From Tanypteryx hageni (taxonomy: Eukaryota; Arthropoda; Insecta; Odonata; Petaluridae), in NCBI GenBank assembly GCA_028673005.1, contig CM054116.1, positions 149,727,173-149,791,172 on the forward strand: a DNA stretch of 64,000 nt, in the 5' to 3' direction. Position 1 is the stretch's first letter. Every line of letters begins with the position of its first letter. The notes under the pieces were generated by a model. That model was not told where the DNA came from. It made no database searches and was given only the letters and a program-made list of their open reading frames with translations. Positions 11,291 to 23,368 of this stretch are shown here, piece after piece. The position numbers and the translations under genes were made by a program.

Positions 11291-11562
11291 GTTGCCTTGC
11301 CAACCATCTCCCCAGTTGTCAAATACATTCTGAAGGCGATGGCGACATTGGAAAGACATTTCTCCAGTAAAATTCGTTTCATGATATCCGCGACCCTTGA
11401 AGAATTTTTTTCCTTTTCCCCTTTATATCGGGCTTCACTCGTCACACGTTTGTGGAAATGGATTAATTCGTTCTCAAACTCTTCTCCTGCGTCATACTGA
11501 AATTTCTCAATGAACTTTTTCGAAGCTTTTCTTCTGTCTTCAATATCTTTAAAACGTTTCAT
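11281..11562 (-). pseudogene. ZMYM1-type hAT transposase, C-terminal fragment
   Basis: The minus-strand frame contains FQYDAGEEFENELIHF and, further on, CLSNVAIAFRMYLTTGEMV. This is the spacing of the dimerisation region of hAT transposases of the ZMYM1-like group, where a PNVAIALR-LLT block precedes a short SFSKLK stretch. Here the reading stops soon after MYLTT, before that motif, so the end is decayed. Only about 90 codons survive and no catalytic DDE block is visible. Confidence 0.5.
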
Positions 11563-11693
11563 TCAATTTATGAAACCTTGCTATCTCCGCAGCTATAAGG
11601 CTGCGAGCCACGCGACGCGCACTGTTGGCTTTGCGTTAGGAATCAATTTATTTCATAAGCCTGAAATGAACGGAATATTTTATGGTGATTTTC

Positions 11694-11895
11694 ACTTTCT
11701 CCATATACGTAGTATAGGGGAAAGTATTGTTTTCACGAAAGATATCTCTCTCTCTCACACACACACACAGACATCATCGAGAAAAATGGCCAAAACTTGT
11801 TCAGGGGACCTCAAAACGTGTATTTCCGTTGAAATCTCGAAGTCGATTTTTTCATGAATACAATACTTACCCCTATACTACGTATGTGGAGAAAG
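11694..11895. repeat. CTTTCTCC-family foldback copy (copy 4)
   Basis: This 200-bp copy starts CTTTCTCCATATACGTAG and ends in its inverse, CTACGTATGTGGAGAAAG. Both ends are therefore the same family terminus in opposite orientation, flanking only a CT/AC microsatellite and the AACGGAAATACACGTTTT block. It shows that the terminus can act as a terminal inverted repeat. Confidence 0.8.
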
Positions 11896-11904
11896 AAAAA
11901 AATC

Positions 11905-12370
11905 CAAGCAAATTAATCGTTCTCTCATTTGATAACCCTTTTTTCCTTACGTAATTATTTACGTCGCGTTTGATATTTTAACAAATTCGCATTACATTTT
12001 CACGCGGGAATCCATTCAATCGAATTATAAGGATAAGTTCTTTATTTAAATTCGCCAATAATTCGTGATTTTAAATATTTCAAAGAGTAACAGATTAAAA
12101 AGTAATTATATACAGGTTTAAAGCTGGTTACTGGCTAAAACAGTTCACTAGTTCCAATAAATCGTAAGAGGAGTTCATTTTTTACACTTAAAATGTTGCG
12201 AAGTTTTCTAAATTTCATGGAAGCCATTCTTTTTTTGATTTTAATCTTAAGATTAAGCGACCTATAAGGTGAACGCGAAAACTAGACTGAGTTTTCTAAT
12301 ATTACTCAAACGAACGATAAATTAAACGAAAAGACAAGCCATTTCAAAGGCCAGCAATGACATACAGTTT
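11905..12370 (+). repeat. Dispersed repeat, partner at 48815-49270
   Basis: CATTTGATAACCCTTTTTTC near the start and AATATTACTCAAACGAACG plus AAGACAAGCCATTTCAAAGG near the end recur in the same order and spacing at 48815-49270. About 450 bp, diverged, non-coding. Confidence 0.65.
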
Positions 12371-12419
12371 GCGTAAATATATTCTGCTGGACATCTCAAG
12401 AAGGTCGTGGGAATAATTG

Positions 12420-12638
12420 AAGCACCAACGTATATAAGTAGAAATGATCGAGACGATAAAATACGTGAGATCGATTGTAGGACGGAGCGTTATCTAGGCT
12501 CGTTCTTTCCGAGGACAATACGAGATCACAATAGGAAATTTCGAATTGCGTTAGACAATCTTTAGGTAGGATTTGGTGCATTGCACCCCCTGCCACCCAC
12601 CAACTAGGTGAATTGCAGGGTAACTTGTAGTTGTAGAA
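12420..12638 (+). mobile_element. CR1-like LINE 3' end
   Basis: Translates PTYISRNDRDDKIREIDCR, then FFPRTIRDHNR, then a stop, the same C-terminus as the LINE at 55069-55845. Both continue with a matching 3' untranslated region (CCTGCCA-CCACC, TTGCAGGGTAA) and end in a TGTAG-TGTAGA tail. 5' truncated to the last 45 codons. Confidence 0.75.
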
Positions 12639-12950
12639 TTAAAATGGTAGTCATGGTATCAACCGATGGAAGGAGCGGGGAGTGGGTTGGGAAGAGATGT
12701 TCGTTAATAATATCGTTGGCGTGGGTCTTCACGTGGTGGAGGATTTCTAACTGTTCGAGAAGGTTGAGCTTCTGTTTTTGAGATGCGATATGGTCGGACA
12801 AAAATTGGAAGAATGTTTGTGATCAATGAGGTGTTTTGCAAAATTGGAAATGGGAGATGAATCCAGCTTCTGACACCAGTTGTAATGCTCTACCTGGTCC
12901 CTCACGGCAGGGAAAGGGAACGAAGTCAAAGGACACATCGGTGGTCTTCC
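12604..12950 (-). pseudogene. Penelope-like C-terminal fragment 2
   Basis: In two minus-strand frames: ISNFAKHLIDHKHSSNF, then QKLNLLEQLEILHHVKTH and NEHLFPTHSPLLPS. The order F-KHL-D-HSS, LE-LEI, LNE-L-SPLL matches the region downstream of the GIY-YIG core in arthropod Penelope-like elements. One frameshift near 12790 separates the blocks. It overlaps the CR1-like tail by a few dozen bases. Confidence 0.5.
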
Positions 12951-13509
12951 AAAGATGCTTTATAATAATAATTTAAGTGGGATAGGCAGGCGCAGTCTAA
13001 AAAACGAATAAAAAATCATGGAAATTTATATAAAATAGAATGGAAGCCATATTATGTTATTTTAATATATTTTTACTTTCATTTTCGTGTATCCTCTACG
13101 CTCTTTTTGTATTTAACTTTATCATTTGTCCTTAGAGTAATCGCTACCTTTAAATCGTGATATATTATGTCGTGAGATTTTTATATATTTATTAATATAT
13201 ATTCATTAAATTGAAATTATTTGTTAATACATTGAACAAAATTGTGCTCCGTATTTGCAGAACTTATTTACTTTTAATTTAAAAACATATGTATAATTAA
13301 AAATATACGAAAAATGCAAGTTGTCCCTGCTGTCTCGGATTTTCTTGTTCAGATGGTGTCATGTCCCTGTTTTGCTTCCTAAGAATCTGTTCACCCTATG
13401 TGTGTATATAGCCCCTTAAATCCCTATCTCCCCTGTCACCAGATGGTGCCACATCATTGTGAAACCGGTCCTGAGAAAAATATTTTGTCATATTACGATT
13501 TTTAGCCTG
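12951..13509. other. AT-rich stretch, nothing recognised
   Basis: No frame or repeat partner noticed apart from two AGATGGTG-CA copies near 13353 and 13441. Confidence 0.4.
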
Positions 13510-13519
13510 CTTTCAAGAA

Positions 13520-13990
13520 TGTAAATGGGCTTATAGTTTTGTCGCTGTCTGTCCGTCTGTCTGTCTGTCCGTCCTCCCTATTAACTTTTGTACCCAGAGA
13601 CCGATTTTCATGAAATTTGGTAGAAATCTCTTGCTTCATGGGCCGAGTTCCCGCGGATAGTTTCTGTTGCAAAGATTAAAGTCCCGTGTTCGATTCCAGG
13701 AACTATCCTTCCCATTTGATTAACATGGGAAATCTGAAATCCATCGTGCAGGGTAATTTTCTTTTGCACATTAAAGTATCTTAGACTTGTAATGTCGGTA
13801 TGAGTTTTTTACTGTTCTCTGAGAAAAGGAATTATGATTCTGATTTATATCGTAGAATTTTGGTTATCGATTGCATTTCTTAGAATTTCCCGTAAATACT
13901 GTCGATTTTGCAGTTTTATCACCCATTAAGGGAGTGTTGCCATAGCACTCAAATTCGGTATATTCTAATAAGTACACGCGTTATATTTGC
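13520..13990 (+). repeat. Dispersed repeat, partner at 41520-41890
   Basis: Shares GTCCCGTGTTCGATTCCAGG, then CATGGGAAATCTGAAATCC, TCGTGCAGGGTAATTTT, TACTGTTCTCTG and GGGAGTGTTGC with the second copy, at roughly 80 percent identity by eye. GTTCGATTCC resembles a pol III B box, but no A box is seen. A TGTCTGTCCG microsatellite precedes it at 13540-13575. Confidence 0.75.
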
Positions 13991-14542
13991 CACTCAAATA
14001 CGCGTGATCAATTTAATATTTCGTTCGAATGCATTTGTAGTATTTTATAACTCTAAATTATGAAATTTGCGAACACTAAGAGCTACACATCCACGATGAC
14101 TTTAAAGCAATTATAGCCAATGTAAGTATTAAATAAATGATTAACTGGAAAGTAGGCATCATAAGTTCTGTTTTAGATCATCTTGTTGTTTTAATATGAA
14201 TAACGTTTCGAGATTATTCTTTATCAAAGGAAGGGAGAAGCAGGAAGGAAATAGCGAGAGGACAGGAGAGGGAGTTGTTGACAGGAAGTCTGAAAAGATA
14301 TATCAAAATACGGGAGCGTCATTTGATTGCGCAGTTTGAAAAAGCACCTTTCATTTATTTAAAATTGCAAACTTAAAATTCTTTGTAAACTTTGTGATAT
14401 AATTGTATGCCATAAAATAATTTATTCAATAATAAATTGAAAAGTACATTCTTTCTCTAACACATGCTTGGTATCTAATGTAATGAATCTTACGACATGA
14501 ACATTATGTGTCCTATATTACTGAAAAAGTTAGGAAAGTGTA
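13991..14542. other. AT-rich stretch, nothing recognised
   Basis: No gene or repeat recognised. Confidence 0.4.
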
Positions 14543-15205
14543 CAGTCGCGAGCATAGATAATCTAAGCCCGACATTGCGATGGTGGCTGTTGACTCGACG
14601 ATTCCGGAGTTGAATGTAAACATGCAGTAGTCCAGTTGGAGGGTGGGAAGGGGTGAGAGGGTCAGGTTATACTATAAGCTTTCACCGCAACGACCTACAG
14701 TTCAGAGGTTACCCGAGGTCGCACTGTGGGAATCTCTAATGTCATTGAAAGGGAAGAACATGTTGTAATATACCGGATCTGTCGATTTCAAGAGGGAGAG
14801 GAAAAACTGGCTGTAAACCTGGACCGCCCAAAAAGACAACTCCTGAAGTGGATGATGAAATTTTCAAGGCAACTAAGAAGGAACCGTTTGCTTCAGCCGC
14901 AAAAATAGGCAGATGTTTTCGAACTCATCTTGAGATTTCAGTCTTCGACTGTCCATCAAAATCTCCGGATCTCGATCCCACCGGGAATGTATCTGCTCCG
15001 GGACAGACTGACTGGGAACCTCGACGGAAAAGAACAACAGAGGCTCTATGCAATCATGTTCGGGATGTTCGTGACAGCATTAGGAGGGGGCCTGGCATGT
15101 GTCAGTCCATTGAGAATTCAATGAATGGAAGAGTGAATACTATTCTTGATAATGATGGTTGCTGGAAATCATATTACAAGACTGCTTTCTGTCCAACAGG
15201 AATAA
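14543..15205 (+). pseudogene. Tc1/mariner transposase remnant
   Basis: Starts at a Tc1-like terminus (CAGTCGCGAGCATAGATAATC). Fragments in several frames give the second helix-turn-helix region (GRTVGISNVIER), a linker ending PKKTTPEVDDEIFKATKKEP, and the C-terminal end: FDCPSKSPDLDPTGNVSA, then SIENSMNGRVNTILDNDG. SPDL-P-ENVW is the block carrying the last catalytic acid of Tc1 enzymes; here the expected residues are altered. The middle of the catalytic domain is deleted and no right terminal repeat remains; a CTTTCTCC repeat abuts it. Dead element. Confidence 0.7.
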
Positions 15206-15210
15206 ATAAA

Positions 15211-15845
15211 CTGATGTGGGCAACACATGACTTTCTCCATATTTATATGGCAAATTACATGTTGTTAGCTCTGGGAGCGTCGTCAATATTTACTTCCGGT
15301 TGACAATTAAGAAAAGAAAAAGGAGCGTTAGTAAGACGTAACTAAGCGTCAATTGCTAACAATAGTCTTCGGTAGATGGCGTGGTGGAGCAGCTAAAAAT
15401 ATAAGATATCTCTTAAACAATGAATTATATGGAAAAATGTATCAAACAAAGGTTGTAGAAAATAAAATTTCCTACAACTTTTATTCAAACACATTTTTAC
15501 ATTTATCAAATATTAAAGCAAACATTTCAAAATAACGGATAAGTGACAAGAGTAAACACCCACTTCCGATCTGCCGATTTTTAACAAAACCGAATCAGAT
15601 TTTTCAACCTTTATAAAAATGTTAAATATAAAATTTTGCGTTGATCTGATCAATAGTTTTTGAGGTAGAGCGCACACAAAAATCTATCACATACAGAGAC
15701 TGACAGACAGACAGACACGCAGACTTCATCGGGAAAATAGTCAAAACGTGTTCAGGGGACCTTAAAACATGTATTTCCGTTTAAATCTCGAATTCGATTT
15801 TTTCATGAAAACGATACTATCTCTATACTTCGTATATGGAGAAAG
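15211..15845 (-). repeat. CTTTCTCC-family repeat, copy 5
   Basis: Full-length inverted copy with the CTGATGTGGGCAACACATGA flank at its left end, the same flank as copy 1, and TTCGTATATGGAGAAAG at its right. Confidence 0.85.
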
Positions 15846-15849
15846 TAAA

Positions 15850-16560
15850 AAAAAAACCGGTTTCGACTCCAGGGGGACGAGTTCCATTTCCCGTAAGATA
15901 ACACGTAAAAAGCGAATTTTTATTCTTTTGGAAATTCAAATTAGAACGAATTGACGTACTATCTTCGAATTTGAATTTTTTTAGGAAAATTAATAAAGTT
16001 TCCAATTTTATTCATCTTTCCCCGCCTACCGTTCGAAATCTTTCATATTAAACATTTAAATGACATATTTTGAGGAAAATCTGCTTATATACGGGATGTT
16101 GTCATGCCGACCACGTCATTGTTAAATTTCGAGAAACAATTGCTGTCTCATCCCGCATACGTGAAATATATACGAGTATATAGACTGCCTCAAATTAACG
16201 TAGGATTTTTCGCGAAGTTACTTAAACAGAGGGAGGTGAGGGAATATTATTATTAATTTATTACTTGTAATTGTTTACAGAAAGCGTGCCTTGAATATTT
16301 TTATGCATGAGAGAGAAGGAGTGAGAGAGAGAGGAAGAAAGGAGAGAGACAGAAAAGGAAGAGATAAATAGATAATGGTTTTTATCAGGGCGAGATTGAC
16401 ACTAGCAGGTCTATATTTCCAGAGAAAAGGGGAGAGGGTGGGAGGGAGGGAGGAGGATTATATAGAGGAAGAGAGAAAAGGAGGAAGACTGGAAGGTTCT
16501 TTAAATTTAATATTTAATCTACGCATGCCCCTGATATTTGTCCATTAATAAACCTCAGTA
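15850..16560 (+). repeat. Dispersed repeat, partner at 23690-24390
   Basis: Shares GAATTGACGTAC, CTTCGAAT, CCGCCTRCCGTTCGAAATC, TTGTTAAATTTCGAGAA, GAGGGAGG microsatellite and a final TTTAATAYTTAATCYACG with 23690-24390. One copy lies just upstream of the LRR gene and the other inside its second intron, in the same orientation. Confidence 0.7.
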
Positions 16561-16876
16561 TTATCTTGTCATCATAGAATTCCGGAGCAACGACTATTAC
16601 CTTCAGATAATTCTCTATGAAATATGTTCGCGAGGATAAACACATTGCGCTGTTCGCGTATATCTCGCGAAATTCCTTTAAACCGACAGGAAGAGGCATT
16701 TCCGATTCCACCCGGATGTTTGCCGCGACTTCAACCTCGTGACTCGAGACGATAAACGAACCTCCGCTTTGGTTTCCATCGCAGCACTCCTCAATAGGAT
16801 CAATTGCCGTGGTGACGCCCATCCGAACGCGCGTTCGTAGATAAAAGACACGCGACGGGATACCTCACCGGTGGAT
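16561..16876 (+). promoter_or_regulatory. 5' flank of the LRR gene
   Basis: GC content rises here and the ACGCGCGTTCG and GACACGCGACGG words sit 20-55 bases before the ATG, as expected for a gene start. No TATA box or initiator is clear and no upstream exon could be identified. Promoter role is inferred from position only. Confidence 0.3.
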
Positions 16877-19000
16877 ATGGGTCAATACAAGTGCTGCATG
16901 TCGTTACTGTTAGCGACGATTGTTTTCGGTGCGTGGTCGTTGATGGAAGAACCTATCGGTACAGGTGGCACCTGCAGGAACGATCCTAATTGCGTCTGCA
17001 TGCTAAATTACTTTATGACGGTGTTGCACTGCGAGGGAGAGTTGCATCTCAACACCATTCCCGGTTTAAACCAAGTGCTTATAGAATGCAACACCACGAC
17101 ACCCGCTTCGAAGATCACGCAAAACTATTACACGTGGCTGCATCTGGAGAGACACACCATTTCAAGGGTTAGGTTGATAAGTTGTCCGGGACCTTTGGGC
17201 TCTTACGGGTCCCTCTTACGATTCTCTAACGGATCCGACAAGACGTACGACTCCCTGGAGATCGAATGCGGAGAGAGGAAGGACTACTCCATCTCGAAGG
17301 GACAACTGGAAGGCATGGCGTGGCTGAGATGGTTATCCATCGACTGTCCTTTGTTATCCGAGCTTCCCGTAGACCTGTTCCGAGACACCGTCATTAATCT
17401 CGAACGTCTCAAAATCGTGAACACCAAGTTAGGTCACATTCCGAGCTCCCTGTTTTCCTACGCTCCTTCAGGTTCTCCTGGAAGCGGTGTTCGAACCCCA
17501 ACTCTCCCACTTCTAAAAGAACTTTACCTGGAGAAAAACGGTCTCAAAGTTTTGGAAGAGGACTTCTACGAACACCTGGGAAATTTGAGTACTTTGAGTC
17601 TGAGAAAAAACCACTTGTCTTCGCTGCCTAGGAGCTTCAAGAACGCCAACAATTTAGAATCGCTGTATCTTGAACGGAATTCTTTGGTGGAAATAAGTGC
17701 GGAAGACTGTTCCGGGTTGTCCAACCTGGAACTATTGAGTGTAAGTTACAACCAGCTATCGCGCTTTGATCCTAGATGCTTCCAATTCTTGAAGATGATC
17801 AAGTTAATGGACATTTCTGGGAACGCCGTCCCTGAGTTACCAGATCATCCGATTATCGAGAGTCCCGATTTGGTATCGTTCGATTTGAACTATAATGCGG
17901 GGAAGGACATCCCTTTAGCGAGGTTCATCGTGGGAGATAAATTCTATTCGCTGAATATCAGAAATTCATCCGTGGTTTCCGTGCAACCAGATGCATTACG
18001 AGACGTTCCCAACGTGAAATGGATTGACTTGAGTTGGAACCAGATACGATTCCTCCCCGAGGGACTCTTCCAGAACAACCCGACGCTGGACACAATCGAC
18101 CTTCGTGGGAACCAACTAAAGTCATTGCCAGCAGACCTTTTTCGCCACAACAACCGCGTGAGTTATGTCCACGTATCGGATAACAAGATAGAACACCTAA
18201 ACTTCACGCTGGTCGCCAACACCGGCGTAATATCAGCCCTCGACCTATCGAGCAATCTTCTGCGCGAGATAAACAATCGAATCATCTCCAACATCTCCGA
18301 GATAAACATTTTCAACATATCGAACAATAAGATCGAATCGATCCACGGAGATCTCTTCCGGGAAGTCAAGCGAGTGTACAGAATAGATCTCAGCAACAAT
18401 CATCTGGAAGATTTGCCCCCGGGATTATTCTCTCACATAAACACTTCGCTGAAGGAATTGGATTTGAGTGGAAACCTATTAAAGGCTGTACCCTTCCTGG
18501 AACTTCCCGCTTTGCAACGCTTGGATTTAGGAAGTAACTCGTTGGAACGGGTTACCGAGGGTGTGTTCCACGCTTTGAAGGAGCTGAGGCACTTAGACCT
18601 GTCAAACAACTCCATCGTTGAAATCTCGAGTTCGCTTCTGGTGACGTCAGATCAGAGACTGGAGCACTTGGACCTATCCTCCAATCGGATCGTCAGAGTA
18701 CCTTCGGGTTTCCTGTTGGAGGCAGGAAGTTTAAGGGTCCTCCGGTTGTCACACAACAGGATAAACAAATTCCAGCTGGAGTGGCCGGAGAAGGCGAGAA
18801 AAGTAGACGAGGTGGATCTGTCGAGCAATGGAATGACTCATTTGGATATTTTCATGGAATTTCCAAAGGGAAGTGTATCTGTAAATATACTTAACCTGTC
18901 CAACCACAGTCTGAGTTTCAACGAAGGGCTGTGGCTTTTCGATATGGATACTAAGAATTGGGGAAAGGTTTCCCTACTGCCTCATTCGATGGATGCGGAG
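16877..19000 (+). CDS. Secreted LRR protein, exon 1 (chaoptin/Toll-ectodomain-like)
   Basis: Extracellular leucine-rich-repeat protein, probably for cell adhesion or ligand binding. The ATG at 16877 opens 708 codons: a signal peptide (about residues 1-20, hydrophobic SLLLATIVFGAW), a cysteine-rich N-cap (CRNDPNCVC), then about two dozen 24-residue repeats (for example LKELYLEKNGL, LESLYLERNSL, IDLSWNQIRFLPEGLF, LRHLDLSNNSI) to about residue 690. No transmembrane segment or TIR domain is in this exon. It ends at GAG with a strong donor, GTATGT (19001), phase 0; without splicing the frame stops at 19088. The ATG is preferred over a GTG six bases upstream. Chaoptin-, connectin- and Toll-like proteins share this layout; orthology cannot be decided here. 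Confidence 0.85.
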
Positions 19001-20205
19001 GTATGTACAACCATCAACCATCTTTTATATACTTATAATTACTCAATGTCTGTCCTTCACCCATTTTATCTGTTGAATAGTTTGTCATAGGGAAATGCAG
19101 CGAAAACAATTTAGATTCTGCCATCTAGGAGACCCTGTGAAAATTATCTATTCCTTTACAAAATTGTCCCAGGTTCGAGTCCCGAAGACGGTTATATTTC
19201 CCCAAACGTTTGCAAGGGATTTTCGATTTCTCTAAGTGCTCGATTTTTCCCTTCATTCATCAAAATACGTAATTTTTTTAGTTTTTGCTTTCTTCGACTT
19301 CCAAAACTATAAATTATCTTATTCTTGAGATACTTTAAGGTTACACGGAAGACTTTGCTAGAAGTACGCACTCCTTTACGAAGTTTATAATAATGTTAAT
19401 AACTGCAGTTAAATAGTATTTAGTAAACTGTTTGTAGACTGCGTGAGTTCTTAACGATCGACCAAAAGGAAACGAGATGGGAAAGTATACTCCATAAAAG
19501 GAATACGCAAAGATATATAGGGCTTCATTTATAGGAAATACGTACAGAACGGAAACAAAAGATTCTTGAATTTCTATAACCGAAATTCAAGTCGTAATTA
19601 TGTGATATCGCGTACTGTTTTGCGGAAAATGTAGTCGTCTATCCAGATAATTTTTTAAATATATGACTTACAGATCATGTAAGAGCTAGGAAGAGAGAAA
19701 TTTAATTGTCGTCTGCTGAGAGAACCGTCTTAGCGATCGATGTAAACAAAACATGCGATGTTTTATTATCGGGATTTTCTCGATTTTTTATCTCCGAAAC
19801 CATAAGTCGTAATTATTTGGTCTCGCGGAATTATTTGTGGTAAAGGAAGTCCTCCATCCGAATTCATCTTTGAATCTGAACCTTACACATCATATAAGAG
19901 CCAGGGACAGAAATACGATATATTTCTCTCTCTACCATATTATGGCATTTAACTAAGGCATGACGGATGCCACTTAACGAGATACGAGTAGAAGTTTACT
20001 TAACGCGCGATAACACGCGCTACCTTATACAACATCATAGCACGCACGTTGGGGAAAAGGACAATTGCAAAAAATTGCGTTTTGAAATTTATTAATGCGA
20101 CAATTGAATTTTACATAATTTTTCTGCAAGAAGAACTCATAATTACACGTTTCACTAGAAAATAAAGAATTTCAAATATTAATCCGCTTAAAAACATCTT
20201 TTGTG
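19001..20205 (+). other. Intron 1, first part
   Basis: Begins with donor GTATGT. A further 28 codons are open into the intron, so an unspliced transcript would add a short tail. The rest is AT-rich and unrecognised. Confidence 0.6.
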
Positions 20206-20879
20206 TCCACCACATGACTTTCTCCATACCTGCAATCTTTGTAATAATTCGAAAAAGGTTAAATGATAATAAATATTTTAAGGAACTGAGGGAAAAATGT
20301 GTTGACTTCACAAAAACAGAGATAAACTCAAACTGTAGCCTTCTGATACTGGATATAGCCCAGATGCTCCAACAAATCAAAAGGAGAGCGTAATGTGTTA
20401 ACAATAGTCACCGGTAGGTGGTGCGACGGTGACAGCTAAAATTTTTAGTTTTAAAAATATCTCTTCAACAATGTATTATATGGGAAATTGTTTCAAACAA
20501 AGGTCGTAGAAAGTTAAATTGCCTACAACTTTTATTCCAGCACATTCTTACATTTATCAAATATTAAAGCAAATATTTCAAAATAACGGACAAGTGACAA
20601 TTGTAAACACCCACTTCCGGTTGACCGATTTTTACTATAAACTAATCAGTTCTTGTGACTTTTTTAAATGTTAAATATAATATTTCGCATTGACATGATT
20701 AACAGTTTTTGAGTTCTCACCCAAATAAAAGCTATCACACACACAGACACCATCGAGAAAATGGTCAAAACGTGTTCAGGGAACCTCAAAACATATTTCC
20801 GTTGAAATTTGGAAGACGATTTTTTTCGTGAAAACAATACTTTCCCCTATATTACGTATGAAGGAAGTATAAACAGATA
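20206..20879 (-). repeat. CTTTCTCC-family repeat, copy 6
   Basis: Inside intron 1. Starts CACATGACTTTCTCCATACC; the next 170 bases differ from other copies, then the family resumes at ACAATAGTCACCGGTAGG and runs to CCCTATATTACGTATG. Confidence 0.8.
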
Positions 20880-21171
20880 AGTGAAAAGAGTAAATACCCA
20901 CTTCCTGTTGACTGATTTTTACCAAAAACTAATCAGCATGTCTTCCTTTCACAATAATGTCAAATATAAAATTTCATGCTGATCTGATAATAGTTTTTGA
21001 GTTATAGCATCCACAATATCCCCGTCACAGACACACACAAACTCAGACATCATCGAGAAAATAGTCAAAAGGTGTTCAGGGGACCTCAAAACATGTATTT
21101 CCGTTGAAATCTCGAATTAGATTTTTTTCATGAAAACCATACTTGATTCATACTTCGTATATGGAGAAAGT
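20880..21171 (-). repeat. CTTTCTCC-family repeat, copy 7 (partial, tandem)
   Basis: Follows copy 6 directly, repeating the half from GTAAATACCCACTTCCTG to TTCGTATATGGAGAAAG. The two copies are in tandem. Confidence 0.8.
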
Positions 21172-21559
21172 AAAAATGAAGATATACAGGCCTATTGAAA
21201 TATAATTCGCATTTCATAAAAAATATGATGCTCTAATATTAATACACTTTAAACAAGTAAAGATATAAAAATGAATTTTTATAACCAAGTTTTATATAGT
21301 TTATACTTTAATGTGAATGAACTCTATAATATAATTATGATAACCTTTCGAATTTTTTAACAGGACAGTCAACGCATGGAAAAGTTTTGCAATTCCGTTG
21401 AAATCTCGCCTGCATGATAAATTTATAACACGTTATTTGCATTGATAATATTCAAGGAATATTATTAAACAAAGGAATAAGTGAATTTGCATCACTATAA
21501 AGAAAGATGTTACTTAGGTTTGAAATGTTTTGGTAGGAATGAATCTTATGGTAGGAGCC

Positions 21560-22330
21560 GCCACTGTAACCTGGTTACGAAACAAAAGCATGAGCTCCGG
21601 AAGAAATATTTCTTTTATAAATTGGAATCCAGTAACGATTAAACCTAAAGTAATTTGGGGAACTATAAATGAATTTTTAACCAAAGAAGCTAGGTGCAAC
21701 AGAAAATGCGGTAACTTAAAACTTAATGGACAACTTTACGAGGCCCTCTGATGTAATAACGTACGCCTGAGTGGCTGATATTTTGGGATCGGGTTCAATT
21801 TCTCCGTGGCCCACAACAGTGGAGGAAATTCTTACAATCATAAGCATAATAAAGAACAAAAACAAAGCTACGAAAGATAACTTAACTACTAATATACTGA
21901 AGAATTGTGGTAACATTATTTCACCAGCACTAGCTTATGTTATTACTAAAACTGTTTCTTTAGGTAGTGTGCCAGATAAATTGAAAGTAGCTAGCGCAGA
22001 TGCAATTTATAAAGGGGGTGACGTTGAAAATCCTGGGAACTACCGACCTCTATCTGTACTACCTCCACTTTCAGAACTGATAGAGCGCGTTGTTAAAAAA
22101 CAGATTAGTTTCCTTTATTGTAAAACAGTCTTTTTTCTATTAATGTGAACATGGATTTCGTAAAGGATGTAGCACGTTGAATTGTCATCCGTCTACAGCA
22201 AGCCCTCGATGACGGAAATTCAGTATCAGCTGTCTTAATTGATTTATCAAAAGCTTTTTACACGGTAAGCTATGATAGACTCTTATTTAAAATGGAAATG
22301 ATTTAGGTGTGCGTGGACACCAGGATCTAT
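21560..22330 (+). pseudogene. Jockey/CR1-like LINE reverse transcriptase fragment
   Basis: Lies in intron 1. Blocks in successive frames match the N-terminal half of a non-LTR RT: KPKVIWGTINEFLTKE, DAIYKGGDVENPGNYRPLSVLP, then EHGFRKG and AVLIDLSKAF, with the first catalytic aspartate in LIDLSKAF. Stops and frameshifts interrupt it, and the YADD box is missing because the fragment ends near 22330. Confidence 0.7.
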
Positions 22331-22439
22331 AGGGTGGTTTCATTAATATAACTTTTATTTTTATCTGATAATTAATTCGCGCATATCCGTGACTAAGAAA
22401 CGTTATAATATTTGTATATGATAAATAATCCCTGCTTTT

Positions 22440-23110
22440 TTTTAAATCCTTTTTTAACCTTTTTAGCTCCCCGCACCCCTTGGACTTTCAGAATATGCTT
22501 TCGCACCCCGAAAAAATATCTTTGATTTTTTATTTAAATGTGTGTCTCAGCCTTAGTTACAGTTGAGCGATGAAGAATAAAATTCGACAGAGTCCAACTA
22601 TATGTGTAAAAAGTCTTGGTTTAAGGATTTGAAAAAGAAAAATTAGAATATATAATAACATTTTATTTATTTAATGAAAGAAGGTTCAGAACACCTCGCG
22701 ACGTCAATTATTACATTGTAATGGTTTGCATTACATTGTAATGATTACAAGATCTTTGAACTGCGTCGCTAATGCAGAAAGGCTGATTTCTAGCAGGCGA
22801 GTGCTTCGCAGCAGGGTGGGGATAGCAGACGGCTGGCATCCTTGAAGGGTATAAGCTGAGCGCTCCATACGCAAATGTTTCTTTTGAAGACATGAACATA
22901 TAATCGTCTGATTTATAATATATATATAATGCATTTATTCAAAGGCTGTGACAAATTAAATGACATTTTTCCAAAATGTTTCGTTGTATATTTTATTTTA
23001 TGTTTCTATGAAATTAATTTTTTTTAAATCTCTATATCGACACCTCGCACCCCTAGAAACAGTGCCTCGCACCCCCAAGGGGTGCATGCACCCCAGTTTA
23101 AGAACCACTG
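22440..23110. mobile_element. hAT-like non-autonomous element (degenerate)
   Basis: The right edge reads GTTTAAGAACCACTG, the inverse of a hAT CAGTGGTTCTTAAAC terminus, next to CTCTAAGC. Internal CTCGCACCCC/GGGGTGCATGCACCCC blocks echo CCCCGCACCCCTTGG at 22465-22485, suggesting subterminal inverted repeats about 600 bp apart. The left terminus is not clear. A doubled ATTACATTGTAATG lies at 22713-22743. Confidence 0.45.
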
Positions 23111-23162
23111 CTCTAAGCGATAACACTTGTCCGATAATATCACCGCTTCGATTGATTTCCAG

Positions 23163-23368
23163 CTGAAGAGAGCCCCAGTTTGCATCGACAGGGCGTATGG
23201 CCACGTCAGGATCCTACTGGAGGACAATCCTTTCAACTGCGGCTGTGGATTGATAAACCTCTTGAGAGTGTTGGACGAAGACGTTGTCCTGACGAGCGAG
23301 ATGCAGAGGCGACATGGCAACAACAGGATTATGCCTGCAAAGCTAGATGTGGGAAATCTCGCTTGCTG
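23163..23368 (+). CDS. LRR protein, exon 2 (LRR C-cap)
   Basis: Preceded by acceptor GATTTCCAG, this exon joins exon 1 in phase 0 and encodes a C-terminal LRR cap: ILLEDNPFNCGCGLINLL early and LDVGNLAC at the end. NPF-C-C is the standard start of an LRRCT domain, which normally holds four cysteines. The donor GTAAGC at 23369 leaves phase 2. The nearby hAT-like insertion ends only 53 bases upstream, so it supplied or sits against the branch-point region. Frame, splice sites and domain order all agree. Confidence 0.75.

Noticed and set aside
22689..22940. Minus-strand frames at 22711-22934 as a small gene
   Set aside because: They lie inside the hAT-like insertion and show no conserved motif.
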